The translations under genes were made by a program, and so were the position numbers. DNA of 64,000 nt from Kiritimatiellia bacterium (GTDB taxonomy: Bacteria; Verrucomicrobiota; Kiritimatiellia; RFP12; UBA1067), in assembly GCA_017403825.1 (NCBI GenBank), contig JAFRDO010000012.1, forward strand, positions 1 through 64,000. The letters run 5' to 3'. Below, piece by piece: positions 16,579 through 25,687 of the stretch (its first letter is position 1; every line of letters starts with the position of its first letter). The notes beneath the pieces were generated by a model. The model made no database searches, had not been told where the DNA came from, and saw only the letters and a program-made list of their open reading frames with translations.

Positions 16579-17853
16579 TCAGAAGCCGAAGTAGCGCTTG
16601 GCGTTGTTGTACGAGACATCCTCGACTATCTGCCCGAGCCACTTCATGTCGGACGGTATCTCGCCGTTCTCTACCTCCTTGCCGAGCTTCTGGCAGAGGA
16701 TGCGGCGGAAATACTCGTGCCGCGTGTAGCTGAGGAAGCTGCGAGAGTCCGTAAGCATGCCGACGAAGTTGCCAAGGCAACCGAGCGCGGAAAGCGCCTC
16801 CAGCTGCTTGCGCATGCCGTCCTTCTGGTCAAGGAACCACCAGCCGCTGCCGAGCTGTATCTTGCCGACGTCCGGCCCCTTCTGGAAGCAGCCCATGATC
16901 GTCGCAAGCATCTCGGTGTCGCGCGGATTGAGGGAGTAGAGGATGCAACGCGGCAGCGCGTCCGCCCGCTCCAGCCTGTCGAAGAGCTTCGCAAGGCCCA
17001 GCCCCGAGTCAGCGCAGCCGATCGCGTCAAACCCCGTGTCTGGACCGAGCTTCTTGAACATGCGCGTGTTCAGGTTGCGTATGCAGTTGAAGTGCAGCTG
17101 CGTCGTCCAGCCTGCCTTCGCGTCCATCTTCAGGCACTCGAAGAGCAGGTCGGCGTAAAGCCCCTTCTCTGGGATGTCGACGAGGCCATAGTCGGAAAGC
17201 ACGCACCCGTTCGCCTCGAAGTACTTGTGACGCTCGGCGAGGTGCTTCATCGGGTCCTTCTTCTTTGCCACCGCCTCCTTGAGTATCCGGTCAGGACGCC
17301 ACGCGGGCAGTATCTTCACTCCGAACGGCTTTGCGGCAATCTGACGGTGCCATTCCAGCGAGTCGTCAGGATCGTCGGTCGTGCAGACGACCTTGACGTT
17401 AGACTTCTTCATGAGGCCCTGCGCGGAGAACCCCTTCTGGGCGAGCTTCGCGTTGCATTTCTTCCAGATGCGCTCGGCGGACGCCCCGCACAGGCGCTCG
17501 TTCACGCCGAAGTAGCGCGACAGCTCCAGGTGCGACCAGTCGAAGAGCGGGTTCTTGACGAGCTTCTCCATTGTCTCAGCGAACTTGACGAACTTGTCGT
17601 GCCAGCTGGCGTCGCCGGTCACGTACCGCTCGTCCACGCCGTTGGAGCGCATCTGCCGCCACTTGTAGTGGTCGCCGCCAAGCCAGACCTGCGCAATGTC
17701 GGTCCAGCGCTGGTCGCAGGCTATCTCCTTCGGCGGCAGGTGGCAGTGGTAGTCGATTATCGGCATCTTCTCCGCATGCCGGTGGTAAAGCTCCCGCGCC
17801 GCATCAGTGTCGAGCAGGAAGTCCTTGTCCATGTAAGTCGCTTTAGTTTTCAT
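16579..17853 (-). CDS. uxaC: Glucuronate isomerase (uronate isomerase)
   Basis: UxaC converts D-glucuronate to fructuronate, or galacturonate to tagaturonate. The sequence has MPIIDYHCHLPPKEIA (metal-binding HxH) near residue 30, DPDDSLEWH near 160, LSDYGL where most homologues have SDHG, LHFNCIRNLNTRMFKKLGPDTGFD near 270, and a final NAKRYFGF. At 424 residues it is shorter than the usual roughly 465-470, with a reduced loop after the SDYGL motif. It is led by its own promoter with a predicted leaderless start. It links uronic acids freed from pectin or glucuronoxylan to central metabolism. Confidence 0.93.
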   Translation of the reverse strand: MKTKATYMDKDFLLDTDAARELYHRHAEKMPIIDYHCHLPPKEIACDQRWTDIAQVWLGGDHYKWRQMRSNGVDERYVTGDASWHDKFVKFAETMEKLVKNPLFDWSHLELSRYFGVNERLCGASAERIWKKCNAKLAQKGFSAQGLMKKSNVKVVCTTDDPDDSLEWHRQIAAKPFGVKILPAWRPDRILKEAVAKKKDPMKHLAERHKYFEANGCVLSDYGLVDIPEKGLYADLLFECLKMDAKAGWTTQLHFNCIRNLNTRMFKKLGPDTGFDAIGCADSGLGLAKLFDRLERADALPRCILYSLNPRDTEMLATIMGCFQKGPDVGKIQLGSGWWFLDQKDGMRKQLEALSALGCLGNFVGMLTDSRSFLSYTRHEYFRRILCQKLGKEVENGEIPSDMKWLGQIVEDVSYNNAKRYFGF

Positions 17854-17860
17854 GGCATCT

Positions 17861-17866
17861 ATTATA
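17861..17866 (-). promoter_or_regulatory. -10 box giving a probable leaderless uxaC transcript
   Basis: The minus strand reads ATCAATATAATAGATGCC and then the uxaC ATG. The perfect TATAAT ends 7 nt before the start codon, leaving no room for a ribosome binding site. It occupies the short gap after rfbA. Confidence 0.55.
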
Positions 17867-17896
17867 TTGATATTATTTCAAAAACGTCTTGCGCCG

Positions 17897-18757
17897 TCAG
17901 GCGAGATTCTTTAGGTACTGTCCGTAGGACGACTTGCCGTAGCCGTCGGCAAGCTTCTTGAGCTGGGCGTCGTCGATCCAGCCGCGGCACCAGGCTATCT
18001 CCTCGATGCAGCTCATCTGCAGGCCCTGGCGCTCGATGATGGCGCGCACGAAGTTGGTGGCGTCGGCAAGCGACTGGTGCGTGCCGGTGTCGAGCCAGGC
18101 GAATCCGCGGCTCATCACCTCCACCTTCAGCTCGCCGCGCTGCAGGTATTCGCGGTTTACGTCGGTTATCTCGTATTCGCCGCGGGCGGATGGCTTCAGG
18201 TTCGCAGCAATTTCAACGACCGAGTTAGGGTAGAAGTAAAGCCCCACGACGGCGTAATTCGACTTCGGCTTCTTCGGCTTCTCCTCCAGCGAGACAGCGT
18301 TTCCGGCCGCATCGAACTCAACGACGCCGTAACGCTCCGGGTCGGCCACGCGATATCCGAACACCGTGGGCGCCGGAGATGCGTTCGCCGCCTTAAGCAG
18401 CTTCGGCAGATTGGCCCCGTAGAAGATGTTGTCCCCAAGGACAAGGCACACGTCGTCGCCGCCGATGAACTCGCGTCCGATGACGAACGCCTGGGCGAGG
18501 CCGTTCGGCACCTCCTGCACCTTGTACGAGAAGCGCATGCCGATGTCCGAGCCGTCGCCCAAGAGCCGCTCGAACATCGGCAGGTCGGTCGGCGTAGATA
18601 TTATCAGCACGTCGCGAATGCCGGCAAGCATCAGCGTCGAGAGCGGATAGAAGATCATCGGCTTGTCGTAGACAGGCAGAAGCTGCTTCGACACGACCCG
18701 AGTAAGCGGATGCAGTCGCGTACCCGCCCCTCCCGCAAGTATGATTCCCTTCCTCAT
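17897..18757 (-). CDS. rfbA: Glucose-1-phosphate thymidylyltransferase
   Basis: RfbA/RmlA makes dTDP-glucose, the first step to dTDP-L-rhamnose and related surface sugars. The N-terminus [16 protein letters not shown] (nucleotide loop) and [18 protein letters not shown] are family signatures. [28 protein letters not shown] and [10 protein letters not shown] follow in order. The 286-residue length is normal. A GGGAG box precedes the ATG. The other rml genes are not in this window. Confidence 0.95.
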   Translation of the reverse strand: MRKGIILAGGAGTRLHPLTRVVSKQLLPVYDKPMIFYPLSTLMLAGIRDVLIISTPTDLPMFERLLGDGSDIGMRFSYKVQEVPNGLAQAFVIGREFIGGDDVCLVLGDNIFYGANLPKLLKAANASPAPTVFGYRVADPERYGVVEFDAAGNAVSLEEKPKKPKSNYAVVGLYFYPNSVVEIAANLKPSARGEYEITDVNREYLQRGELKVEVMSRGFAWLDTGTHQSLADATNFVRAIIERQGLQMSCIEEIAWCRGWIDDAQLKKLADGYGKSSYGQYLKNLA

Positions 18758-18799
18758 TTGTCTCTCCCTTCCTTGTTGGCCGCAGCCATTGTCAATCTT

Positions 18800-20176
18800 T
18801 CAGAAGAGGCTCCGTACGGCATCTGGTATGCCGACGACGTCAACGACCGCCTTCTGCGCTACCGGAAGCTCCTCCAGCCCGCGCACGCATGGCGGCGGAT
18901 CGTCCAGCACATCCCCGCCGAACGCCCTGAGACACGTCTCCGGGAACTTGTAGGGCGTGGCCGTCGCCGCCACGACGCACGGAACGCCGTCGCGCGGATA
19001 GCCGAGACGCTGGGCGACGAACGTCGCCACGGCGGTGTGCGGATCGACGAGGCAGCCCGTCTCGTCCCGCATGCGACGCATCTCCGCCTCTGTCTCCTCG
19101 GGCGTTGCCACACCGCTTTCGAAATCGGAGAAAAACCTCTCCTTAGCCGCATCGTTCAGCTCGTAGCGCCCCTTAGTCTCCAGGTCGCCCATCAGCCGCG
19201 ACACTTCGGCGCAGTCGCCGTCGTTCAGTATCCAAAGAAGCCGCTCGACGTTCGACGAGCGCCGTATGTCCATCGACGGCGAGTTCGTAACTGTGAAGAC
19301 CGGCCCCGGATCATAGACGCCTGTCTTGACGAAGCGGGCGAGCACGTCATTCACGTTGGAGGCAACGACGAGCTTGCGCACAGGCGAGCCAAGCAACTTC
19401 GCGTAGTACGCCGCCAGTATGTTGCCGAAGTTGCCGCTCGGCACCACGATGTCGAACGTTCCGCCGATCTTCGCCCCGGCAAGCACGTAATAGGCGACCT
19501 GCGGCACGAGCCGACCGGTGTTTATCGAGTTCGCGGACGACAGGGTCACGCCGTGCGCGGCGGCTTCGGCGGCTATTGCGGCGTCAGAAAAGACGCGCTT
19601 CACGGCGGACTGCGCGTCGTCGAAGTTGCCGCGGATGCCGACGGCGTGCACGTTGGCATCCGCCGGCGTCGTCATCTGCAGCCGCTGGATCCTGGACGTA
19701 CCGGACGCCGGATAGAACACGACTATCTCCGTTCCGTCGACGCCTGCGAAGCCATGCATCGCAGCGCTGCCAGTGTCGCCGCTCGTGGCCGTCAGCACCA
19801 GCACGCGCTTTCCGCCGGCCGCATGGCGCATGAACACGGGAAGCATCGACAGCGCGACGTCCTTGAACGCGCCAGTCCGACCGTGGAACAGCTCAAGAAG
19901 ATGAAGGTCGCCTCTCTTTACGAGCGGCACCGGATCCTCCGCCGGAAAGCGGGACACAAGGCGGTCCACAGCCGCCGTACGGACTTCCGCCGGGAGGTCA
20001 TCAAAGAGACAGCCCATGACGGCCTCTTCGCAGCCGCGAAGCGTCGCCGGCACGCCGTCCGGAAGACGCACTCCGCCAAGCTCCGGCACGTACAGCCCGC
20101 CGTCCGGCGCAAGCCCCTTGAAAATCGTCTCGGCGCTCGTCGCCGCAAGCCCTTTTCTCGTCGATACGTACTTCAT
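18800..20176 (-). CDS. thrC: Threonine synthase
   Basis: ThrC converts O-phosphohomoserine to threonine with PLP. From the ATG at 20176 (458 residues) the protein opens with MKYVSTRKG and the typical GLAPDGGLYVPE. The PLP lysine is Lys105 in GRTGAFKDVALS. TATSGDTGSAAMHGF and the phosphate-binding SGNFGNILAAYYAK follow, with NSPSMDI near 300. Longer upstream starts are in frame but lack homology to the family. It follows the membrane protein gene by 10 bp. Confidence 0.94.
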   Translation of the reverse strand: MKYVSTRKGLAATSAETIFKGLAPDGGLYVPELGGVRLPDGVPATLRGCEEAVMGCLFDDLPAEVRTAAVDRLVSRFPAEDPVPLVKRGDLHLLELFHGRTGAFKDVALSMLPVFMRHAAGGKRVLVLTATSGDTGSAAMHGFAGVDGTEIVVFYPASGTSRIQRLQMTTPADANVHAVGIRGNFDDAQSAVKRVFSDAAIAAEAAAHGVTLSSANSINTGRLVPQVAYYVLAGAKIGGTFDIVVPSGNFGNILAAYYAKLLGSPVRKLVVASNVNDVLARFVKTGVYDPGPVFTVTNSPSMDIRRSSNVERLLWILNDGDCAEVSRLMGDLETKGRYELNDAAKERFFSDFESGVATPEETEAEMRRMRDETGCLVDPHTAVATFVAQRLGYPRDGVPCVVAATATPYKFPETCLRAFGGDVLDDPPPCVRGLEELPVAQKAVVDVVGIPDAVRSLF

Positions 20177-20186
20177 TGTCTCGTAA

Positions 20187-21845
20187 TCATGTTGTCTCAG
20201 AGTCTTTCCCGGAACGGCGCGGTTCCCGCACGACCATGAAGCCGCAGAACGCCAATACGCCAAGCGTCGTCAGAATGGACATCAAGCCCAGAGCGACGGT
20301 CGTCGGACCCGGCGAACGCCTGGCTGGGCTGTCGAACGGACGAAGCATCTCTACCAGGAAATAGTCGGGGTGACCCATATAGTTCGCCAGAGACACTATA
20401 CGCCCGACGCGCATCAGCTCCGCCACCTGCGGCTTAGCGAAGTCAGCCCTGCTGAGAACCGTCATCTCGGCCTTAAGCCCGGCGCGTCTCGCCTCCTTGA
20501 TGCTATATGGGGCGCAGTAGAGCTTCGCGTTGGACGCAAGCCCGAACGCCCCCAGCAGCACCACGCCCGCGACCACGCCTACGGCCATGACGCGACGCAG
20601 GCCTTTTGCAACCGCGAAACGCAGGACGGCGTCTATTCCGAATGCAGCGAGGAACGCAAGGCTAAGCTCGGTCAAGTGATGCCACTTCACCGGACACCGT
20701 ATCAAGTCCCCGAACGGCAGCGCAAAGACAATCCGATATGCAGGCGCGAAGTAGCGTCCGAGCGACAGGGCAAAGAACACCGCCGCCGCCACTGCAAAAA
20801 AGACAGCATCGTTGAGACATGCTGGTTTCGCGTCCCCCGTCCCGCGCCTCCCGATGAAGATGGACACAAGGCCGACAAGCGCCAACAGGCACGTTGCCCA
20901 ACCGACGTAAAGCGAATGCTGGCGGTAATTGCCCTTACTGGCGTTCATCGGACGCCCCAGCGCGCCGGTGTACTGCTTCACGCCCTTCACGCGGTTGATG
21001 GAGAGGACGAACGGGCAACTCGTGTCGCCGTGAACACGCGGCACGAGAAACTCCAGCGCATCCTCGGGCGGCATCGACCAGTTGGTGACGAACTCCCAGC
21101 GCTTCTCAGCGTCTGACGCGCCGCCGCCAGTTATGTTCTCGCCGCGCTCGATCTGCTCCTTGCGCACCTTCAGCGTTTCGCCGAGCGACGACACGAAGTT
21201 CGGCGCCCCGACCGCCGCAAAAACCAGTCCGGCAACAAGAACGCCACGCCATGGCAACTTGCGCTCACGGACGCAGCACCAAAGGAAATAGGCCGCCGTG
21301 AACACAGTGAAAAGAAGCCACATGTCCTGCTGGTTGAAGCTCGCCCAGGCGACGTCCGCTCCGAGGAGCAGCCAGTGGCGGAGCTTCCCCTTCCGCACGG
21401 CGCGGTCGGCGAGACCGAAGGCAAAGACTCCGTAGGTCATCCAGCGGAACCAGCCGAGGTGCCCGGCAGAATAGAGCGTCAGCCAATAGCCGGAGAATGC
21501 CAGAAGCAGCGCGGCGCCATAGCTTGCCGGACGCGACAGTCCGCGCCCCCGGCAGTAGTATACGACGCCGAGCGCGGCGAAGTATATGGCGAAGGCGTAC
21601 TGAAGCTCCTGCCAGACCCACGGACCGCCGAGAAAAACTTTCAGGTCGTCGGGGATGAACCGTCCGCTCTCCCAGAAGCCGCGCAGCTGGTCTGCGAGCA
21701 ACGTTGCAGGATAGGTCGTCCACGCGTCCGGCATGACAGGCGCCATGTCCGGCGACCACGTTCCCCAAAAGACATAGCCGACAAGCGCGGCGAACACCGC
21801 GCTGAACGCGAGGAACCAGCCCGTCCTGTCGCTGATGCGCGGCAT
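20187..21845 (-). CDS. Polytopic membrane protein, YfhO/GT-C-like
   Basis: The 552-residue product from the ATG at 21845 has about 11-12 hydrophobic helices. A long soluble loop follows helix 6 or 7 (region with ERGENITGGGASDAEKRWEF, EDALEFLVPRVHGDTSCPF). The layout of an acidic first periplasmic loop (DMAPVMPDAWTTYPATLLAD) and mid-protein loop resembles YfhO-like or other lipid-linked sugar transferases, but I see no decisive motif. It is sandwiched between V-ATPase subunit K and thrC with gaps of 7 and 10 bp. Confidence 0.6.
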   Translation of the reverse strand: MPRISDRTGWFLAFSAVFAALVGYVFWGTWSPDMAPVMPDAWTTYPATLLADQLRGFWESGRFIPDDLKVFLGGPWVWQELQYAFAIYFAALGVVYYCRGRGLSRPASYGAALLLAFSGYWLTLYSAGHLGWFRWMTYGVFAFGLADRAVRKGKLRHWLLLGADVAWASFNQQDMWLLFTVFTAAYFLWCCVRERKLPWRGVLVAGLVFAAVGAPNFVSSLGETLKVRKEQIERGENITGGGASDAEKRWEFVTNWSMPPEDALEFLVPRVHGDTSCPFVLSINRVKGVKQYTGALGRPMNASKGNYRQHSLYVGWATCLLALVGLVSIFIGRRGTGDAKPACLNDAVFFAVAAAVFFALSLGRYFAPAYRIVFALPFGDLIRCPVKWHHLTELSLAFLAAFGIDAVLRFAVAKGLRRVMAVGVVAGVVLLGAFGLASNAKLYCAPYSIKEARRAGLKAEMTVLSRADFAKPQVAELMRVGRIVSLANYMGHPDYFLVEMLRPFDSPARRSPGPTTVALGLMSILTTLGVLAFCGFMVVREPRRSGKDSETT

Positions 21846-21852
21846 AGGAACG

Positions 21853-22302
21853 TCAGGCGGCAATCTTGCCAAGTGCGATGATCGTAAACACCATTATGAA
21901 GATAGACACCGTCTCCACAACGCCAAGCGCGATCACGTAGTTGGCAAGGCCCTGCCCGGTCTCCGCCTGCGCATCGCAGGCCGCCGACGCCGCCCGACCC
22001 TGGAACACGGCGGACGCGCCTATCCCAAGCCCGGCGAAAATACCCAGCAGCAGCATCGCGACCCCAACGCCTGCAACAGCAGTCTTGCCGATCATAACGA
22101 ACATCAGAATCATTCCATAGAGCGTCTGCGAGAGCGGAAGCCCGACGAACGTCAGAAGCGTGAACGGCGCCGGCTTGCCGGCCGCATAGCACTTCTTCCA
22201 TGCCCCCACCGCGGCGGCAGCCGCAAGGCCCGTACCGACGGCAGAGCCGATAGAGCTGACGCTCAGGCAAGCGACAGCTCCAGAAACAACCATTGCATCC
22301 AT
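21853..22302 (-). CDS. ntpK: V-type ATPase subunit K (rotor proteolipid)
   Basis: The 149-residue protein has four hydrophobic helices forming two hairpins, the duplicated proteolipid typical of V-type rotors. The ion-binding carboxylate is Glu130 in ALGVVETVSIF. Leu55, Ser58, Gln59 and Gln101 sit at spacings that match the published Na+ ligands of Enterococcus hirae NtpK (Leu61, Thr64, Gln65, Gln110, Glu139). This suggests sodium coupling, as an inference. AAGGAA lies 9-10 bases before the ATG. It is the last V-ATPase gene of the D-I-K group. Confidence 0.93.
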   Translation of the reverse strand: MDAMVVSGAVACLSVSSIGSAVGTGLAAAAAVGAWKKCYAAGKPAPFTLLTFVGLPLSQTLYGMILMFVMIGKTAVAGVGVAMLLLGIFAGLGIGASAVFQGRAASAACDAQAETGQGLANYVIALGVVETVSIFIMVFTIIALGKIAA

Positions 22303-22320
22303 TTTGTCTTGTTCCTTTCC

Positions 22321-23940
22321 TTAATGTTTCCTGAACGGAGAATAGGCGTACCCAGACCAGGTAAGCCCCTTGTGATTTGAGAACTCGAGAGTGTTGAGGC
22401 GCACGGCGTGCACGAGGATCGCGAGACCCGCCAGCGCGAAATTGATGCCATGCCCTATCAGCAGTATGGCGACCATCGGCACCACTTTCGCCCACATCGG
22501 AAGGTTCAGCTCAAGAGCCATGCCGTTGAAGTTGCGGGCGACCTGCAAAGACGCATACCCGACCGCAAAGAGACGCACGTAGGAAATGATGTCGCCCATC
22601 GCACTCATCACATTCAGAGGCAGCATACCCAGCGCAATGCCGCGCGTCCGAGACACGACAAGCACGAGCGATACGCCGAACAGCCAGTATGACCAGGTCG
22701 GCACTCCGGAGGATATCCCTACGATGGCGTTCACGACGAAGTACATGAACACGAGAATGCCGGCCCACCCGAACTCGGGAAGGCAATCCGCGCCGTTTAT
22801 GAGGCAGATGCCGTTCCAAAGCCGCGCCAGCACGAGATGGCTCGCGCCGATGGTGAAGCAGAGGAACATCATGTTGCCGTAAGTCGGGTCGCCCAACCAC
22901 TTGGCCGTAGGCCACTCCTCCGCAAACGGCAGGCCCGCGCCAAACCAATTGTTGGAAATGACTCCCCACGCTATCGTCGCCAGCGAGAACACCGTCAGCA
23001 GCACCAGCCAACTTCCAAGGAGCGGCGACGGCGACTTGGCCGTCCGGTACTTCCGCCAGCCCCAGAGCGTCAGCGCCAGGATTATAGCCCCGTATCCGCC
23101 ATCGCCCACGAGCATCGCGAAGAACAGCGAAAAGTAGCACATGAACGGCACCGACACGTCCGCCTCCGTGTAGGCGGGAGCAATGCCAAGCCCGGAGAAG
23201 AGAGCCGCAATCGGACGGAACAGCCTCGGCGGCTCAATGAGCGTGGGCGGCAACTCGCCTTCCGCCGGATCGCGCAGGAGAACGCCCCAGCCGCACTCGC
23301 GCGCCCCGGCGAGAACCGCCTTCGCACCTGTTGCCGGCACCCAGCCGGACACGAGGCTCACAGTCCCACGGTCCTCCAGCAGCTCGCGCGCCTCGGCAAA
23401 TGCCACGCGGTCCGCCAGCTGCGGGAACTTGCGGACTATGGCCTCGTCGTCCGACGCCGCCATCTTCGCCTCGTCGATCCTGATGCGGTTGACGACGCGC
23501 TCCAGTTTTTCGCGCATCTTGGAAAGCCGCATCTCCGGCAGCCTGGCCGGCAAGATGTCCCCGATGCCTATGCCAAGATCCAGCAGCTTCCGCGCCAGCG
23601 CGGGATCGAAGTCACCGTACGGCTCGTACGCCCTGATCTCGCGCTCTAGCCTGTCCTTCTCGGCACGGAGCGCGTCGCAGTCGGCGGAGATCGCCAGCAC
23701 CTCGCCGACTTCGCGGACACGGACGTCGAGGCTGTCGCGCTTTGCCTTGCCGCGAGCCTTGAGGATCAGACGGACCGCTGTCTCGGCGGACGTGACATCG
23801 CCCTTCGCGGACATGACGGCATCTCCTCCGGCGGAAGCGAGGGCGAGGTGCACCACGCCGATGTCGCGCAACTTCGCAACCGTTGCCTCCCGGTCGGAGG
23901 CTAGGCACACAAGGTCGAGATGCTTCATCGGAACGATCAT
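22321..23940 (-). CDS. ntpI: V-type ATPase subunit I (stator membrane subunit)
   Basis: Subunit I (a-type) forms the ion half-channels against the K ring. The N-terminal 290 residues are soluble and helical with coiled-coil stretches (MRLSKMREKLERVVNRIRIDE-like). The C-terminal 250 residues hold about seven membrane helices, with FFAMLVGDGGYGAIIL and, near the end, ISYVRLFAVGYASLQVA, which carries the essential Arg, then HGINFALAGLAILVHAVRLN. At 539 residues it is shorter than many homologues (about 600-650). The ATG overlaps the stop of subunit D as ATGA. Confidence 0.92.
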   Translation of the reverse strand: MIVPMKHLDLVCLASDREATVAKLRDIGVVHLALASAGGDAVMSAKGDVTSAETAVRLILKARGKAKRDSLDVRVREVGEVLAISADCDALRAEKDRLEREIRAYEPYGDFDPALARKLLDLGIGIGDILPARLPEMRLSKMREKLERVVNRIRIDEAKMAASDDEAIVRKFPQLADRVAFAEARELLEDRGTVSLVSGWVPATGAKAVLAGARECGWGVLLRDPAEGELPPTLIEPPRLFRPIAALFSGLGIAPAYTEADVSVPFMCYFSLFFAMLVGDGGYGAIILALTLWGWRKYRTAKSPSPLLGSWLVLLTVFSLATIAWGVISNNWFGAGLPFAEEWPTAKWLGDPTYGNMMFLCFTIGASHLVLARLWNGICLINGADCLPEFGWAGILVFMYFVVNAIVGISSGVPTWSYWLFGVSLVLVVSRTRGIALGMLPLNVMSAMGDIISYVRLFAVGYASLQVARNFNGMALELNLPMWAKVVPMVAILLIGHGINFALAGLAILVHAVRLNTLEFSNHKGLTWSGYAYSPFRKH

Positions 23941-24545
23941 GCCGCATCCTCCTCGCGTGGAGCGCGACCCTTGGCTATCCTGCCGCGCGTGACCGCCGCC
24001 GTCTGCTCGTCACCCAGCGCGATCTTTATCACGCGTATCGCTTCGCGGCATTCGGGAATCTTCACCTTCTCAAAGAGATTGACGCGCTGGCTGGTCTGCT
24101 GCAACTCCTCCGCCACCAGCCGCCGCTGCTCATCGTAGACCGCACGCTCGCACTGCAAGGAAAGAATCTCCGTCGCGGCCTTCACCGCATCGTCGACCCA
24201 GGCTGGCGTCACCCACATGTCAATCTCGCGCACCTCGACTTCCACCGACTCGAACGTCGGAATCGTCACGCCTGCGATGTTGGCAGACCCCTTGCGAACG
24301 TCCGTCACGCGCACAAGCCCCGAAAGCTGCTCCTCGTCGGCGGCGAAAAGCCCCGCCCATCGCCCAATGGCCTCATGCAACGCCCGCTCCTTCGCGCCCG
24401 CAGCCTCGGCCTTAGCCACGATGCCCGCGATCTCGCCCTGGAGCTGCTGCTTCTTCAGGAGCAGCATCGGAAGGAAGCGCTGAAACCTCTTCAGCGCGTC
24501 CGTCTGAGCCTTTAGCTCCGTCTTAGTCAGCTTGACCCTTGCCAT
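23937..24545 (-). CDS. ntpD: V-type ATPase subunit D (central stalk)
   Basis: Subunit D is the coiled-coil central shaft that turns inside the A3B3 head. The 202 residues open with the family signature KLTKTELKAQTDALKRFQRFLPMLLLKKQQL and close with the second long helix, QTSQRVNLFEKVKIPECREAIRVIKIALGDEQ. The gene has its own -10 box with a probable leaderless start, and the -35 region lies inside the amidase gene. The catalytic A and B genes, which usually precede D, are absent from the window. Confidence 0.95.
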   Translation of the reverse strand: MARVKLTKTELKAQTDALKRFQRFLPMLLLKKQQLQGEIAGIVAKAEAAGAKERALHEAIGRWAGLFAADEEQLSGLVRVTDVRKGSANIAGVTIPTFESVEVEVREIDMWVTPAWVDDAVKAATEILSLQCERAVYDEQRRLVAEELQQTSQRVNLFEKVKIPECREAIRVIKIALGDEQTAAVTRGRIAKGRAPREEDAA

Positions 24546-24554
24546 TGAACGTGT

Positions 24555-24560
24555 ATTATA
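24555..24560 (-). promoter_or_regulatory. -10 box giving a probable leaderless V-ATPase D-I-K transcript
   Basis: The minus strand reads AAATGATATAAT, then ACACGTTCA, then the ntpD ATG. The perfect TATAAT lies 9 nt before the start codon and directly abuts the amidase stop codon. The same ATGATATAATA core precedes ruvA. Confidence 0.6.
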
Positions 24561-25649
24561 TCATTTTTTCATCCAGACACCCATGCCATTCTCGATGTGA
24601 GCCGCATCGATCTGGGTGCCTGGAACCACCTTGTCCCGTATAACGTAGTACGTGTCGGCCGCATTCCACTTCGCCCCGGCGATCCGCACGGCCGATAACG
24701 ACTTAGACACGTTGCCGCGAAACTGGTAACCCTGCGCCTTCAAGTCCGCCACGTTCGCAGGACGCCGCGCAACGGCCGTCGGCGGACTGCGCAATGCCTT
24801 AACTGGCTGCGTCACGGGTTGCCGCACCGTCTGCACCGGCTGAGAGACAGATTGTCGCGCCGTCTGCTGTAAGGCCGGACGGCTCGTGGCAGCCGAACTT
24901 GCAGGACGGCTCGGGGCCACCGGACCCATCGCCTTCACTACGGGGCGCAGCGGAGCCTTGTTGCCGTAAACAGCGGCCATCGTGTCAAGGTTCCCGTAAA
25001 GCACCTTCCGCAGGTATTCGTCGGCGTTGCGCAGACGGAACGCACGCGTGTCGGGATCGAACGCGGGACGCGACATCAGGCCAAGGCGGTGGCGGACGCT
25101 CGGCATCGCGAAAAGCATTCCGCAGCGCTTGCGTCCGCGATGTTTGAACTTGTGCCACTTGTTCGGCGCCCCGTAGGCGACGTGACTGTGGCAGACGACG
25201 CGCTCGTCAGGAATCCTGTACATGACCTGAAGCTCCTTCACCAACGCACGGATGGCGTTGAGCTGAATGTCGCCCATGCGCTTGTCGTGATGGCCCACGC
25301 ACTCGATGCCGATGGAAAACTTGTCGACGTCCTCCTTGCCGTTCCACATCGAGCGCCCCGCATGAAACGCCTCACGGTCGCGGTCGACTATGCGGTAGAT
25401 CGAGCCATCCTCAGTAACGCAAAAATGGCACTCGCCGCGATCGCTCACCTTGTTGAGCGAACTCCGCGCCGGAGCCTCCGTGGTATGCAGCACAATCAGC
25501 TCGGTGGACGCCCGGATCCGGCGCTCCGGGTTTCGCGGCGACCGGTAGCGGTTGGAAATCGGAACGGCCCCTGAGGCATCCAAGGCAAACAGAAATGCGA
25601 GGACCGCGACAATCCCCGACAGCATTCCGCAAACTCCCCCGTGGGCCAT
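24561..25649 (-). CDS. Exported N-acetylmuramoyl-L-alanine amidase (Amidase_2)
   Basis: The enzyme would cleave the amide bond between muramic acid and the stem peptide in peptidoglycan. From the ATG at 25649 (362 residues) there is a signal peptide to about residue 28. The amidase domain spans about 45-185, with VLHTTEA (His55), CVTEDGSIYRIVDRDREAFHAG and CHSHVAYG (His156). In the GRKxDPG site the third zinc ligand is apparently Cys176 (GRKRCG), as in T7 lysozyme. A Pro/Thr/Gln-rich linker with PVTQPVK-type repeats and a 60-residue C-terminal domain ending MGVWMKK follow. A second ATG at 25625 has a good GGGGAG ribosome site, so the start is uncertain. Confidence 0.85.
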   Translation of the reverse strand: MAHGGVCGMLSGIVAVLAFLFALDASGAVPISNRYRSPRNPERRIRASTELIVLHTTEAPARSSLNKVSDRGECHFCVTEDGSIYRIVDRDREAFHAGRSMWNGKEDVDKFSIGIECVGHHDKRMGDIQLNAIRALVKELQVMYRIPDERVVCHSHVAYGAPNKWHKFKHRGRKRCGMLFAMPSVRHRLGLMSRPAFDPDTRAFRLRNADEYLRKVLYGNLDTMAAVYGNKAPLRPVVKAMGPVAPSRPASSAATSRPALQQTARQSVSQPVQTVRQPVTQPVKALRSPPTAVARRPANVADLKAQGYQFRGNVSKSLSAVRIAGAKWNAADTYYVIRDKVVPGTQIDAAHIENGMGVWMKK

Positions 25650-25656
25650 ATGTGAA

Positions 25657-25662
25657 AGTATA
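25657..25662 (-). promoter_or_regulatory. -10 box upstream of the amidase gene
   Basis: The minus strand reads TTTATGGTATACT, then TTCACAT, then an ATG at 25649. TATACT with TGG upstream lies 7 nt before this ATG, predicting a leaderless start, while the inner ATG at 25625 would have a 5' leader with a Shine-Dalgarno sequence. It sits inside the gap to the CE15 gene. Confidence 0.45.
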
Positions 25663-25687
25663 CCATAAACGGAGCCTTTTCGGGGAG

